Assembly: GCA_014529385.2 (NCBI GenBank)
Contig: CM043953.1
Coordinates: forward strand, 89,332,342 to 89,396,341
Direction: 5' to 3'
DNA: 64,000 nt
Source: Adiantum capillus-veneris
Taxonomy: Eukaryota > Streptophyta > Polypodiopsida > Polypodiales > Pteridaceae
Position numbers and translations under genes: made by a program. This document shows, one piece after another, positions 30,905-42,612 of this stretch (positions within the stretch are counted from its first letter, which is position 1; each line of letters begins with the position of its first letter). The notes below the pieces were generated by a model. That model was given only the letters and a program-made list of their open reading frames with translations. It was not told the origin of the DNA and searched no databases.

Positions 30905-33820
30905 GTCCACTTGATGAGTGCGCCTGATGCACAATAAAAGGTATCAAGAGCCTGCTCACACCTGTGAAGGTTGGCCTCCTGGCCATCCAAGTACAAGGCT
31001 GAGTCGTCTGCAAACTCAGCATCCAGTAGATCATCTCATCTCCCTGAATAGGGAGCGCTAAGCCACGTAGACCAACCTGCTGTGAAACCAAAAATCTGAT
31101 CATTGCCTCAGCATAGAACAGCAAGAGGAAGGGGGCAAGAGGGCAGCCCTGTCTGGCCGAACGTGTGAGCATGAAATGATCACCTCTACCTCCTGACAAA
31201 AGTACCTAACTATGTGACCGTACACAGTTGACACACCGCTGATCCAAGCATTAGAGAAGCCCATCCTGTGTAGAGTGTCCTCCAAAAAGTCCCAGTCAAC
31301 TCTATCGTAGGCCTTCTCAAAATCGAGAAGAAGTATCACCAAATCCTCATGATGGAGCCGCGCAAGGGTAGAAGCCTCCCAAAATGTAAAGATATTGTCA
31401 AGGATACTACGCTCCTTGACAAAACCTGTTTGTGTCCCATGTATAATGCTCTCTAGAAGTGGGTGAATCCTCAAACTCAGAGCCTTGGCAAGAATTTTGT
31501 AGGATGAGTTGAGGATGGTGATGGGCCGCCAGTGTCGAATCTCATCCAAGGAGCCACCCTCCTTGGGAATGAGGTAAATTAGGCCCAGTGTGTAGGATGT
31601 ACTGAAAAGCGCTGCAAAGATCTGAACCAAGCAGGTCCCAGTACTCCAAGAAAAAGCTGGGAGTCAAACCATCCTCACGTGGACAACTACCACGGGGAAC
31701 TGCTCTAAGGGCCGCGTGTAGCTCCTCCAGCTGAAGAGGTAGCTCAAGCCTCTGGTGCATCTCCTCAGTCACAAGACAAGGCATCTGTGCCCACACCTGC
31801 TCTTTATATGCATCTTGACGCTCTGAAAGGCTCTACAGTCAGTAGATCACAGTAAAAGTCAATAGCAACTGCATGTATGTCTTCTGGCTCTGAAGCAATT
31901 GACCCGTCCGGCCTCCTCAATTGTCTGACCTTGGCATGTGAATGCCGGGGTCCCACTGCCTCAAAGAACGCGCCTGTCGATTGAAAGCAAACTCATGGAG
32001 CCTCTCCTCTTTGCTTGCGAGCTCTTGGCGAGCCTGCTGTCTGCTGCAGCGTCTCCTCCAACCAAGGACTACTTGGATGTTGCTCCTGCATCTTTTGCAA
32101 GGAAGCAGCACCCTGTTGGAGATGCTGCTTCTCCTCTCTCGCCTGCAGCCAGGCGAGCCAAAGACTCCTGGAGAAATAGCCGACTAAGCTGAGCAAGTCC
32201 AGAGGCCACTCTGTCAGTCTCCTCCAACCAAGGACTACCTGGATGTTGCTCCTGCATCTTTTGCAAGGAAGCAACACCCTGTTGGAGACGCTGCTTCTCC
32301 TCTCTCACTGCAGCCAGGCGAGCCAAAGACTCCTGGAGAAATAGCCGACTAAGCTGAGCAAGTCCAGAGGCCACTTTGTCAGTAGGAGAGTCCTGCAAGT
32401 CTAATCCCTTTGTCCAAAGAGTTACCACTCGCTCTCTGAGTGCAGAGTCCAGCAAGACCCTCTCTGGGATGCGTAGCGTCATACTCCCCCTCCTCTGTCT
32501 ATCTGTCTCACTGTGAGGATCATTGGTGCATGGTCCGAAAAAGAGGTCGTAGAAGTCAGTAGCAACTGCACACATATCCTCTAGCTCTAAAGCAACTGAC
32601 CCGTTGGGCCTCCTCAACTGACTGACCTTGGCATGCGTATGCCGAGGTCCCACTTCCTCAAAGAAAGCGCCTGTCACTCTGTTACCCACCTCGGTCCACT
32701 GAGATGCCTGTCGGTGGAAAGAAAACTCATGGCGCCTCTCCTCTGTGCTGAGGAGCTCCTAGCGAGCCTACTGCAACTGCTCCTTCAACCAAGGACTGTC
32801 TGGATGCTGCTCCTGCATCCTCTACAGGGAAGCAACGCCCCCTCGGAGACGCTACTCCTCCTCTCTCGCTGCAGCCAGGCAAGCCGAAGAGTCCTGAAGA
32901 AAGAGACGACTAAGCTGAGCAAGTCCAGAGGCCACTCTGTCAACAAGAGAATCCTGTATGTCTAAGCTCTCTGTCCAAAGAGCCTCCACTCGCTCTCTGA
33001 GCGCAGAATCTAGCAAGACCCTCTTAGGGATGCGTAGCATCGTGCTCCCCCTCCTTTGCCTATCAGTCACTGTGAGGATCACTGGTGCATGGTCCGAAAA
33101 GGAAGTCCCATCCAAAATGCCAACAGTCCACCCAAGTTATAGGTGATCACTAGCATAGAAGCGATCTATCCAAGATAGATTCACTCCTCTCACTCTACGG
33201 TCCGAACGAGAGAAGGCCAGCCTGTCAGGTGGCCTCACAAAGCTAGAATGCTGCCACACATCTAAAATCGGCAGAGTCATACAAAACCTCTCCCAAGTTG
33301 CCAACTCATCTCCATGCACAGTAGTATGGCTACCTCCAATCCTGTCAGCTGGGTCCTCCAACATGTTAAGTCTCCCCCAATGCACTATTGCTCTGCTTGG
33401 GCAGAGACTCTACAATGTGAGCCCAAAACTCTGCACATGCGCTCGCCACATTGGGCGCGTAGATGTTCAGGAAGCCCATGAGGCAACCCCAAACCTGCAT
33501 AGTAATCCACTGAGCCCTACCTGGCACAATAATCGCTCTGCCCACAATGGCCTGTTGCAAAGAGTCCGCAATGGTCATACATACCCCACCCTGGATGCCT
33601 CCAGGTCCAAAAGCAGTTGACCAAAACATCTCATAGCGACCACGCAAAATCCGACCACATTGCCGAATGCGGCTCTCACAAAGATGATGCATAAGAATGT
33701 CAATCTCACCATCCACAATGCATCTCTATAGCTCTTGACGCAGCCGACCCCTCTGACGCTGAAACTGGGGCCCTCTTAATTTCTGCACATTCCCATGAGA
33801 TGATCCTGAAGGAGTCAGTG
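30905..33820 (-). pseudogene. LINE B ORF2, decayed and internally duplicated
   Basis: Recognisable blocks on the minus strand include IYLIPKEGGSLDEIRHW and LLLDFEKAYDRVDWDFLED (31100-31630). Endonuclease blocks RGRYEMFWSTAFGPGGIQ and LNIYAPNVASACAEFW lie at 33366-33716. A stretch of about 700 bp is duplicated in tandem (about 31840-32540 and 32541-33110), with a further 165-bp duplication inside (32055-32215 and 32219-32375). The ORF2 ATG is lost: the place reads CTTCAGGATCATCTC where LINE A has CCCATGAGGATCGTC. Many frameshifts are present and it is clearly inactive. Confidence 0.85.
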
Positions 33821-33849
33821 AGAGAAAACAGATGCTGCCACAGCAGCCA

Positions 33850-35620
33850 ACCTCGCTATCTTTGAGGACGGTTTGGATGGGGAGTAAGTGATTGTCACCC
33901 GGCCCAAGCCAAGCCTGCAACCCGAAGGGCTACATCCTCTGTCCAAGAATCCTCATACACAAATACGTAACACGGAGGGCACTGAGTGTCAGCAAACAAA
34001 TGCACCACAATGTGCCTGCAACCCACTGTGTCTGAAGGCGTGACGCTGAACTTGGCAAGAGGCCAAAGTGTCTGCACCAGATTTGTCATCGCTAAGTCCC
34101 CTGTGTGGTGTGAGAACTCAGTAGCTTGAATCTGGAGCCAGACAAGGACTGTGTGCTGGGTCCACTCTGTGAGATCCCTACCACACAACCGAAAGGAGAA
34201 ACCCACCGCTTTGTCCACAGCCTCAATGCCTCTAGCTGCAACAAAGAGGACGTGGACTCGAAAGATGGCCTCCTCCAAGTCGAGAGAGGAGTCACCTAGA
34301 AGTCGAGTGAAGCTGTAGTCAAAGAAGTCCCAACGTCTACGAATGTCGAAGCTGGTCAGACCTCTAGGGGCTGCTGCAAAGGGAGAAGTGTGCACCAAAA
34401 AAGGCGGCCTCAGGTGGGGCTGTCCCTCTCGAGCTACACGGCTCGTAGCGAAAGCACTACCAAGAGAACACCTCGCGGCAGAAGCGTGTCCAGTGCCCTG
34501 CCTCTGAGGAGGAGTGGCGGAAGGTTCAAGAGACGAGGTTGTGGGTCCCATTGGGGAGAGAGAAGGAGCGGGAGGCGAAGGTGGAGGCGGGGGGGGGGGG
34601 GAGGCAGGGGAGGCGGAGTGGTAGCGTCTGAGGGAGGAGGAGGCGATGGTGGAGGAACTGAAGAGGACGGGGCCTCCTCGGGCAAATCTTGCTGAAGGGG
34701 GTCAAAACGGTTCTCAGTCGGAACCCAATGCTGCCGCTGAGCTGCAGAAAATCGGCCACCATGGGGAGGAGTGGGGCGAGCCCTCCCCTGTAGGCAGCAG
34801 CCAGACACCTGCTGCCAAACATCGGCTAGCTGATCATTGGTCTCTGTCGATGTACCAGCCTGTGAGTCCTGTGTATCTGGCTGCTCGGCATGCTCAATCT
34901 TGGGAGGCTGCATATGCGCTGTGGGTCGAGGTCTCCTGCGAGGACAGGCCTTCGCCATATGGCCCATTTGCCTGCAAATGAAACACTAGTTCGGGAGACC
35001 TGAGTACTCCACACTCTGTTTGATCCATCCCCCACTCACCCTAGGCAGCAGGACCACCTTGGGGAGGGGGGCAGGGAGTAAACCTACTGTGCCTTAGCCA
35101 CAACTGAAGCTGCCATGCATGGAGACTCCAGAATTATCCCGAACATGGAACCAATCCTGGGTAGGAGGGGAAGGTACTCTCGCCTCAGGCCTCGGAAATA
35201 GATCGAAATCGGCAAGTCTGTCTTCTCCTCGAGCACATCTATAGTAGAGTCAAAACCGTGATGCCAACGTCAAAAGTAAGCTCGAGCTACTCTGATGCCG
35301 AGTGGGCTCATCGAAATCACATTGGTCCTCATATCTGCATACTCGAACTCGACGTGGTAGTACCCTCTCCCGAGGATCTGGACATCGGTGATCCTGCCCA
35401 CATCGGAGAGAAGATGGGCCTATAGTAAATCCCGAACCTCGCCCCGATTGGGCCGAGTGCCAATGATCTTATAGATAACCGAAGTGGCTTGCAAGCGCTC
35501 CACTTCGGCCATCAAGCTCGCTTGCTCTTTTGGCGAAAGAGCAAGTCGAAGAGTTGGCTCCGCGGTGTCGGGCGAGGGGGCTTCAGTGGAGTCCCTCTAA
35601 GGTGGAGCAGAAGCCGCCAT
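33850..35620 (-). pseudogene. LINE B ORF1, decayed
   Basis: The likely start ATG is at 35618-35620 (MAASA). The C-terminal domain is open over 218 codons (33895-34551) with RRRWDFFDYSFTRLLGDSS, AVGFSFRLCGRDLTEW and HTGDLAMTNLVQTLWPLAKF. The knuckle end is seen as WAIWRRP and MGHMAKACPRRRPRP (near 34967). The DUF4283 part lies in 35050-35560 with several shifts. The C-terminal domain is the best preserved copy of this unnamed segment in the window. Confidence 0.8.
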
Positions 35621-35893
35621 TCTGTGTCTGCTACTGAGTCGAGGAAGGCGAAACTGACGCAAAGCTCCCAGAAGGTTGCAGGGACAGACTGCTGCGAGCT
35701 AAGAAAAGAGATTGGGGGGGCGGGGAGGGGGGGGGGGGAATGTATGCGGGAACGCGAGGGGCGGGCAGGCAGGTTGAGGGCTGAGGTGGACGTTGCTAGC
35801 TGCGTGCTTGCAAACAGCGCAGTGTGCAGGGTAAGGCAGCGCGAGAGCGGGTGGGGGGGGGGGGAAGAGCGATAACGAGGAAGATCTTCTCTT

Positions 35894-36192
35894 TCCTCGA
35901 TCAAATAACCTTTTCATTGATTACAAAGAGATCTTAATTGGGCAATGTATATTTGAGATCAAGATACTCACGAAGGTGACAGAGGTGCCATTTGTTATTC
36001 ACTGCAATGTCGTGCGCTGCTGCACAGCGTGGAGGCATTTTGCAGGTCAACTGATTCTCTACCAGCAACATCAGAGTCTAGTGCTCCCATTCTCCCATCG
36101 TCAGCTTCCATCTTTTGTAGGGAAAGACCATTGACAAGCTTTTTTTCGCAATATGGTATCTGAACACCAAATTCTCAGCAACTATAGAGGAC
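35894..36192. other. Intergenic stretch without recognised feature
   Basis: No coding or repeat signal is clear. ATGGTATCTGAACACC at 36154-36169 resembles the copia primer site TGGTATCAGAGC but has mismatches and no LTR pair was found. Confidence 0.4.
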
Positions 36193-36771
36193 TTGATTCT
36201 ATCTCCCTCGTGGTTGACCACCTTAGTCTCCTATTCAGCTGCAAAGAACCTGTTGATAGCACTTCCTCCTTTGCAAGTCCAGATTGTTAACACTCTGAAG
36301 TCGAAAGATAAACACAAACACATGAAGAGACATAAACCATGTTATCGTGGCTTTGTAGAAACCATAGGTGCACTTCATTGCTACTTGCACATCCGCCTCA
36401 ATTCTCCTTTTGGTTGCTACGATCAAGGCATTGTCTGGCTTAGGCCATTCCAGACTCTCCAAGGTTGGCGAGTGAACCAGAGAAAGATTACCGTACCCAT
36501 TTCGTTTAGGCGTGACATAAGTATGATTATAAAAAACGATATCACACGAGGCAAGCTCAGAAGATGGACAGCCAACATAGAGCAACTTGCCAAGGTCAGC
36601 GTGGATGGACTCAATAGTTCATGTGAAGGACTCTATTGGCTTCCACTCTACAAAATCGGATGGAAAAACATCTGCAAACATGAACAAGCAATGAAAATCT
36701 TACAGTCATCAAAAGCAGCATACGCGGCAGAAATACGAAATAGACAATCTAAAAACTTGACAGAGGAGTAA
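36193..36771 (+). CDS. Unrecognised 192-codon ORF
   Basis: An uninterrupted plus-strand frame with balanced amino-acid composition (for example GQ-free basic segments such as RDISMIIKNDITRGKLRRW and NICKHEQAMKILQSSKAAY) ending in TAA. No family is recognised. No promoter, intron signal or neighbouring gene supports it, and an antisense 116-codon frame (36235-36585) covers the same place. It may be an exon of a host gene, a remnant of a mobile element or chance. Confidence 0.2.
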   Translation: MILSPSWLTTLVSYSAAKNLLIALPPLQVQIVNTLKSKDKHKHMKRHKPCYRGFVETIGALHCYLHIRLNSPFGCYDQGIVWLRPFQTLQGWRVNQRKITVPISFRRDISMIIKNDITRGKLRRWTANIEQLAKVSVDGLNSSCEGLYWLPLYKIGWKNICKHEQAMKILQSSKAAYAAEIRNRQSKNLTEE

Positions 36772-38829
36772 AATTACAGTTTGCAAGAAACCTCGATGGA
36801 GTCATTGCTGTTTCTAGCTTCAGTTGTGAAGCAACATACACATGTTACACCTTTGCAAGCCTCTTGCCGTTTTGTGTTTGCTTGAACTCCATGATTCTTT
36901 CTTTCCAATGGTGTGCTTGAGAAGCCATGTGTCTCCTTGAGACCTTGTGTGCACCTCTTGAGCTGGGTTGCATTGTCACCCACATCATTCGTTTGAACTC
37001 CATCGTCACCCAACATCCACTATTGTCTTGTACATTGCTACATGAAATGGAGTCAATGACACTCCTAGGTCATCGAGTACCTGATGATGCCATAGGGAAA
37101 AGTGGCACAACCTGCAGACAAACACTTATGATTAGACACTGCACATCCATGTTCTCAGTTGTATAAAGAGCAAAATTCTTGATGATACACAAATACGATT
37201 GATGCCACTTACTGCTATACCGCTCCACCTGCTTATTGGCTTAATGGGGAAGATAATGTTGTAAAGTTTGAGAGGGAAGTAGATCCTCTCTAGAGAGCTT
37301 AATGGAGAAGGAGCAGGAAACCTGTTGAGGAAAGAAAGAGGGATGCTCTAGCAGAAGGATATGTTGCAGATCTTCAACTTTAGGTAGAGGTGTTTAGAGA
37401 GGCTCATGGAGAAATGGAGAACTTCAGCTTGAGGAGAATGCAGTAAGCTTGAGGAGGGAAAGGAGGTTCAAACTTCTGTTGTAGAGCTTTTGGAAGGGAA
37501 AAATGAAAGAAAAGAAAAAGAAGTAACTTGCAACAGAGACTGCCATTGGTAATTATTCCAACCATTTATAGACCTTTTTTAATTTTCATGGTAAATCATT
37601 CTAACGTTTGTAATATTTTGGACATGATTGGCTATAGAGAAATTCTCTGTTGTGGGCCCAACAAAGTTGGCTTCTCTTGCAACATAACATGACCGTGATA
37701 TGCAAAATATTTGAAGGCTACGCGAGGCTAAGTCTACCATCATGGATGGTGGTGCGGAGCATGTGGCACAAATTGAAGTGGAGGCAGTAGAGGAAGTCTT
37801 GGTATAGAAGGGACCATTCCAAAGGAAATAGCTAGCCCAAAGACACCAAAACACACCCGAAGTGGTGGTGAGCTAGCCCTAAGTCCTTAGTTGTTGGTGG
37901 GTGAACTAAATGTCCCCCTCATAAATTTTGTCATTGCAAGGCAAAAGTTGTATTTAAGTAAGAAACTAACCTATGCTTCTTTGTGTTCTTACCTCCATGA
38001 AGTGAATTCTTATAACCACAAGGTGTTTGCAATTGAAAATCTAACTTAAAAGCTCTCATGCCTTCCCTAAAATCACAATGGCTCCTTACGTATTTCGTCT
38101 TTTTTACATTGTGCATTGAAGTCTTTATAAGTGAAGTAAGTGTTGAAGTTTGTTAAATGCATTGTGCTTGTCTCAAGTGTACAAGATACTCCTAACCTAG
38201 TGTGATGCACATGGTCATCAATGCTATGTGGCAAGGGCATAAAGGTAGATGATAGTGCCATGCATAGGTTGATATGCATGGTAGGGGCAAGGCTGCCAGG
38301 GCCTATTTGCACATGGTTCCCAAACCACTGGGCATTATTGGAGTTACTTCAATTATTCCCAAGACATTAGGTAGGGATGATGCATATGTGGGGGCCAAGT
38401 TGTGGATGTTGACTTGGCACGCGGAGTTGAGAAGGAAATAGGGAAGGCAAGCAATGTTGTGGATGTAGATAACAGGTGTGATGAGTCTATTAGGTGCCAA
38501 TGTGGCCTCTACTAACTCCATTGTGGATCCCTTGTCAAGGACATTTAAATTAAATGGATGGATGTACTAGAGTGAATCAATGTTGCATGCAAAGGTTTCC
38601 ATGGCCCCATCTTATTGTCTCTTGAAGTGTAATGTGAGTAACTATATACTATTGTTTTTGAGGGTGCTGAAATACCTTCAATTAATCTTGTCAATGGATC
38701 GGCTAGGGAGTTGTCCTCCCCATTGATTTTCTTATCGCTAATCTAAAAATTGCAAAAACAGGTGATTGTACCAATCAAAAGCTTTTAGATTTCTTATTAG
38801 AGTTAAAAAAGTTACATGAAATACACTGA
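36772..38829. other. Two kilobases with no recognised feature
   Basis: AT-rich sequence with only short frames on both strands. I see no domain, LTR or tandem repeat that I can support. Confidence 0.5.
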
Positions 38830-39066
38830 GAAAAACGTCGCAAAAGATGGCATGATACCAATTTCAAGAAAAATAGAGTCAAAGTTGGTGACTTTGTATT
38901 GCTATATACATTGAAGTCTCAAAAGCCGAAGCTTAAGTTGCATGGCTTAGGACCATTTGTGATTAAGGCTATTCCCAAAAATGGTGCATAACAACTTGAT
39001 GGTACGTATTGGGAAACCTACATTAATTAATGATAATAGGCTTAAAAATTATCAGAGCCTCTAACG
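38830..39066 (+). pseudogene. Gypsy integrase C-terminal relic
   Basis: The frame reads RRKRWHDTNFKKNRVKVGD then FVLLYTLKSQKPKLKLHGLG and PFVIKAIPKNGA-stop-QLDG, followed after a frameshift by INDNRLKNYQ. This is the GPF/Y-type module after the integrase core of plant gypsy elements (HD..F..GD.VLLY...K.K..GPF.I). It is short, broken and without neighbours of the same element, so it is an old fragment. Confidence 0.75.
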
Positions 39067-39724
39067 AATGAGATGCTAGTTAAATTGCATCAAGCTAAGC
39101 AAGAGAAGAAGTAGAGATTATGCTATCATTCCCTTGGTACTTACTTCTAACCATGAAGGTTCTTCTTGAGCTTACACTCCAAGTTCTCTTTTCCTTTCAC
39201 AACAAACTCCTCTCATTGCTACATATACATATGCCCTCATCAAGATATTCAAGGAAGATTGTAGCACTAGCATCCATTTGGACAAGCTCTCTGTATTTTT
39301 TGGCATCCAAATCAACAACACTCAAAAGATATTGGTTTTTCAGTAGAAGACCAAAAACCAACACCATTTTATTTTACTTTACCCCTTTAAAACCCCTCTA
39401 GCTTTATCTTCAACTTATATACTCATCCACTTGCAATCACTAGAAGGGATCTTCAACTTTATGTACCTGCCCACTTGCAATGCAATTCTTGACCTCCACG
39501 GTCCCAAGTACAAACTTTGTTAGGAAGAAAGCCAATTTTAATTGCATGGCTTTCCCCGACTAAACCTTGAAGAACTCCTTAATACGAGTATAATCTAGTG
39601 AGAATTTCCTTGACGAGTATAACGGACAAGTAGAATATAGAAAGATTCCGCTCTAGGCAAAGGTAGCATACAATGTTTGATAACGGGTAATGATGCGTGG
39701 CCGCAAGAAGGGAACATGCAAATT
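39067..39724. other. Stretch with no recognised feature
   Basis: A 93-codon plus-strand frame at 39120-39401 is Leu/Ser-rich without recognisable domain. Nothing else is supported. Confidence 0.4.
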
Positions 39725-40092
<368 letters not shown>

Positions 40093-40099
40093 ATGTCCT

Positions 40100-40540
40100 T
40101 GATGTTTTCTTGTAAGTTTAGTGGACAAAAGTGCTATATTCTCTTTATTAAGTATTTCATCAAGCCCCCCTCTCAAAAAACATGGATATGTGAAACTAAA
40201 TGACAAGGTAGACACACCCATATCGCCATGGACCTTGTACAATGATCAGATGATCAATGACTGAGAAGTGGGTACCCCCTCACCCCATATATAGGTGCCC
40301 AAGGGAGAGGTCGAGCACTACATGAGATGCCCCCACAACCCAGCATGAAAAATAAAGTAGGCACCCAACCCAGCATGGAAAATAAAGTAGGGCCCCTGGA
40401 CAAAAAACAGGCGGTCGGGGCCTAGAAGTGGGCGGTTGGACAATGCAGTGGGTGGCCAGCTCGGAGACATACTAGCCGTACAAGTATGCCCTAGAAGTGA
40501 AGCGGCAAAGTGGTGTAAATGTAACAACCTCTCTCAGCAC
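40100..40540 (-). repeat. Copia-type LTR fragment on the minus strand
   Basis: Read on the minus strand, a purine run GAGAGAGG is followed by TGTTACATTTACACCAC, then the block GTACGGCTAGTATGTC shared with LTRs at 54539, 56920 and 53104. A TATA box follows (ACCTATATATGGGG, near 40286-40299). The partner LTR is not present. Confidence 0.65.
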
Positions 40541-40747
40541 CGGATGCTGAACAAACCGTATGAAGCCAAAGATGTGAGGCAATAATGAAGATGTCTGCTG
40601 TGATGTTTGCAGCAATTTGGGGTGTCCCAACCTCCAAACGATCTCCATGGTAAAGCGTCATCACGAACAATGTAACAAACTACTGTACTTTACCGATACA
40701 GGGTGAAGATGCTGCGTGAAGGTCCCAAACTGAGTGTGAAAATAACT

Positions 40748-41615
40748 ACTTTTAGTAAAAGAAGTGGTGTAAATCTAACAAGAAGATGTGTTGTCATGGC
40801 TAGATCATTTCAAAAACATGACAACCTATCATGATTAGAATAACTCTCAAAAAATAGCAAAAATTTGTACAGTACTAGAAGAACGGGCAACAACTTGGAC
40901 GATACTCACTGTTTTCACACCTTTTAGTAAAAGAAGTGGTGTAAATCTAACAAGAAGATGTGTTGTCATGGCTAGATCATTTTGAAAACATGGCATTGAA
41001 AAACTCTCCAAAAATAGCAGAAATTTGTACGGTACTAGGACTGGCAGCAACCTGGACCATACTCGCTGTTTTCACACCTTTTAGTAAAAGAAGTGGTGTA
41101 AATCTAACAAGAAGATGTGTTTTCATGGTTAGATCATTTCAAAAACATGGCAACCTATCATGATTGAAATAACTCTCCAAAAATAGTAGAAATTTGTACG
41201 GTACTAGAAGGACTGGTAGCAACCTGGACGATACTTACTGTTCTCACACCTTTTAGTAAAAGAAGTGGTGTAAATATAACAAGAAGATGTGTTGTCATGA
41301 CTAGATCCTTTCGAAAACATGGCAACCTATCAAGATTGGAATAACTCTCCAAAAATAGCAGAAATTTGTACGGTACTAAAAGGACTGACAGCAACCTGGA
41401 GGATACTCGTTGTTTTCACACCTTTTAGTAAAACAAGTGGTGTAAATCCAACAAGAAGATGTGTTGTCATGGCTAGATCATTTTGAAAACATGGCAACCT
41501 ATCATGATTGGAATAACTCTCAAAAAATAGCAAAAATTTGTACGGTACTAGAAGGACTGGCAGCAACCTGTACTCACTGTTTTCACACCTTTTAGTAAAA
41601 TAAGTGGTGTAAATC
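40748..41615 (+). repeat. Tandem array, about 170-bp unit, five full copies plus part
   Basis: Units start at TTTAGTAAAAGAAGTGGTG near 40751, 40922, 41080, 41252, 41424 and 41591, giving spacings of 171, 158, 172, 172 and 167 bp. Each contains AACAAGAAGATGTGTTGTCA and TTTGTACGGTACTAGAAGGA. The 158-bp copy lacks part of the ACCTATCATGATTG segment. Confidence 0.92.
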
Positions 41616-41619
41616 TAAT

Positions 41620-41745
41620 ACACGTTGCTGCCAGTCCTTCTAGTACGGTCAAATTTCTGCTATTTTTGAGAGTTATTCCAATCATGATAGGTTGGCATGT
41701 TTTCAAAATGATCTAGCCATGACTACACATTTTCTTACTAAACTC
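41620..41745 (-). repeat. Inverted copy terminating the tandem array
   Basis: GTTGCTGCCAGTCCTTCTAG through GATCTAGCCATGACTACACA is the reverse complement of the array unit, about 125 bp long. It sits right after the last partial direct unit. Confidence 0.9.
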
Positions 41746-41777
41746 GTTGCGGCAATTGTGAAAAGTCTCGTCCTCTG

Positions 41778-42025
41778 CACTGATCTTGGTAGTAGCGAAC
41801 AGTGTTCCCCAGGAACAAATAAAAAAAAGCAATAGCGAATAGTATTCGCCAAAGGCTTTTTTTAGGAACAAATGAAAAAAAGAAATTTACCTGTTTTATG
41901 GATTTCTACTCTAAAATCCTCAAAATTTAGCCGGCCCTCCTCAAAACTAACTAGGAATTTTTAATTTTTATCCTTTAAAAACACACTAAAGGTCGGTTTT
42001 TTGTGAATACTAGTAGCGAAGTTGC
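41778..42025 (+). repeat. Dispersed repeat R1, copy 1
   Basis: The segment with GGATTTCTACTCTAAAATCC, CGGCCCTCCTCAAAACTAAC and TTTAAAAACACACTAAAGG is found again at 44388-44590. The origin is unknown. It ends near GAAGTTG/GAAGTTATG. Confidence 0.8.
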
Positions 42026-42612
42026 CTAGCTTCTCCTCTCTCCGTCTTCTCTTCTCTTGCACTCTTGATCATGCATGCATCTTGATCCTACAAAAATGTT
42101 GTCACAAATAAAATATTATGTTCTAGAAAATAAATGTAGAAATGAACTATTTAGATTACAATATATTTCAAAAGCATAAAAATAATGATAAAAAAAACAT
42201 TGTTCAAGTGGGAATTAACATAACCAATCTATTGCTACACATGGATGGTAGAAAGGTTTTTGTCACTAATCCAATACAAGTGAAGTGAGAGGTGATCTCA
42301 AGCTTTGATACTTCTCCATACCTCTCGTGGGTGATAGAAATTTTATGTCACTTTCATGTGCTTACTCTAACACCCAGAAGATCTCAATAATCTATCGGAT
42401 CTAATTTTGGTCAGAGAAAGGATGCCAGATACATGTGCTTACTTTCACACCCTTGCAACAAAAAATAGCACTCTTTTGCATTGAGATTGCAGTGATTTTG
42501 GTGAGTTTTTGGTTAAGATTTTGATTTCTAACAGAGTAGACTCTGCCAAAAATTTTGTAACTTTTTTTCTATAAATTCCTAGTCTCGCTCTTTTACTTTG
42601 CTCTTGTCAATC

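Larger units (their letters stand above)
30905..35893 (-). mobile_element. LINE B, 5' piece
   Basis: The minus-strand sequence matches LINE C from about 22240 to its 5' end, in the same order (ORF2 reverse transcriptase, endonuclease, ORF1, C-rich 5' UTR). Together with 12334-14106 and 18141-18184 it is best read as one LINE split by later insertions, with about 370 bp lost at 30904. The 5' end is near 35893. No target duplication was found by eye. Confidence 0.85.

Noticed and set aside
36154-36169. Copia primer binding site
   Set aside because: ATGGTATCTGAACACC has several mismatches and no flanking LTR pair was found.
40748-41745. CRISPR array
   Set aside because: Units of about 170 bp are tandem without unique spacers, and the DNA is eukaryotic.
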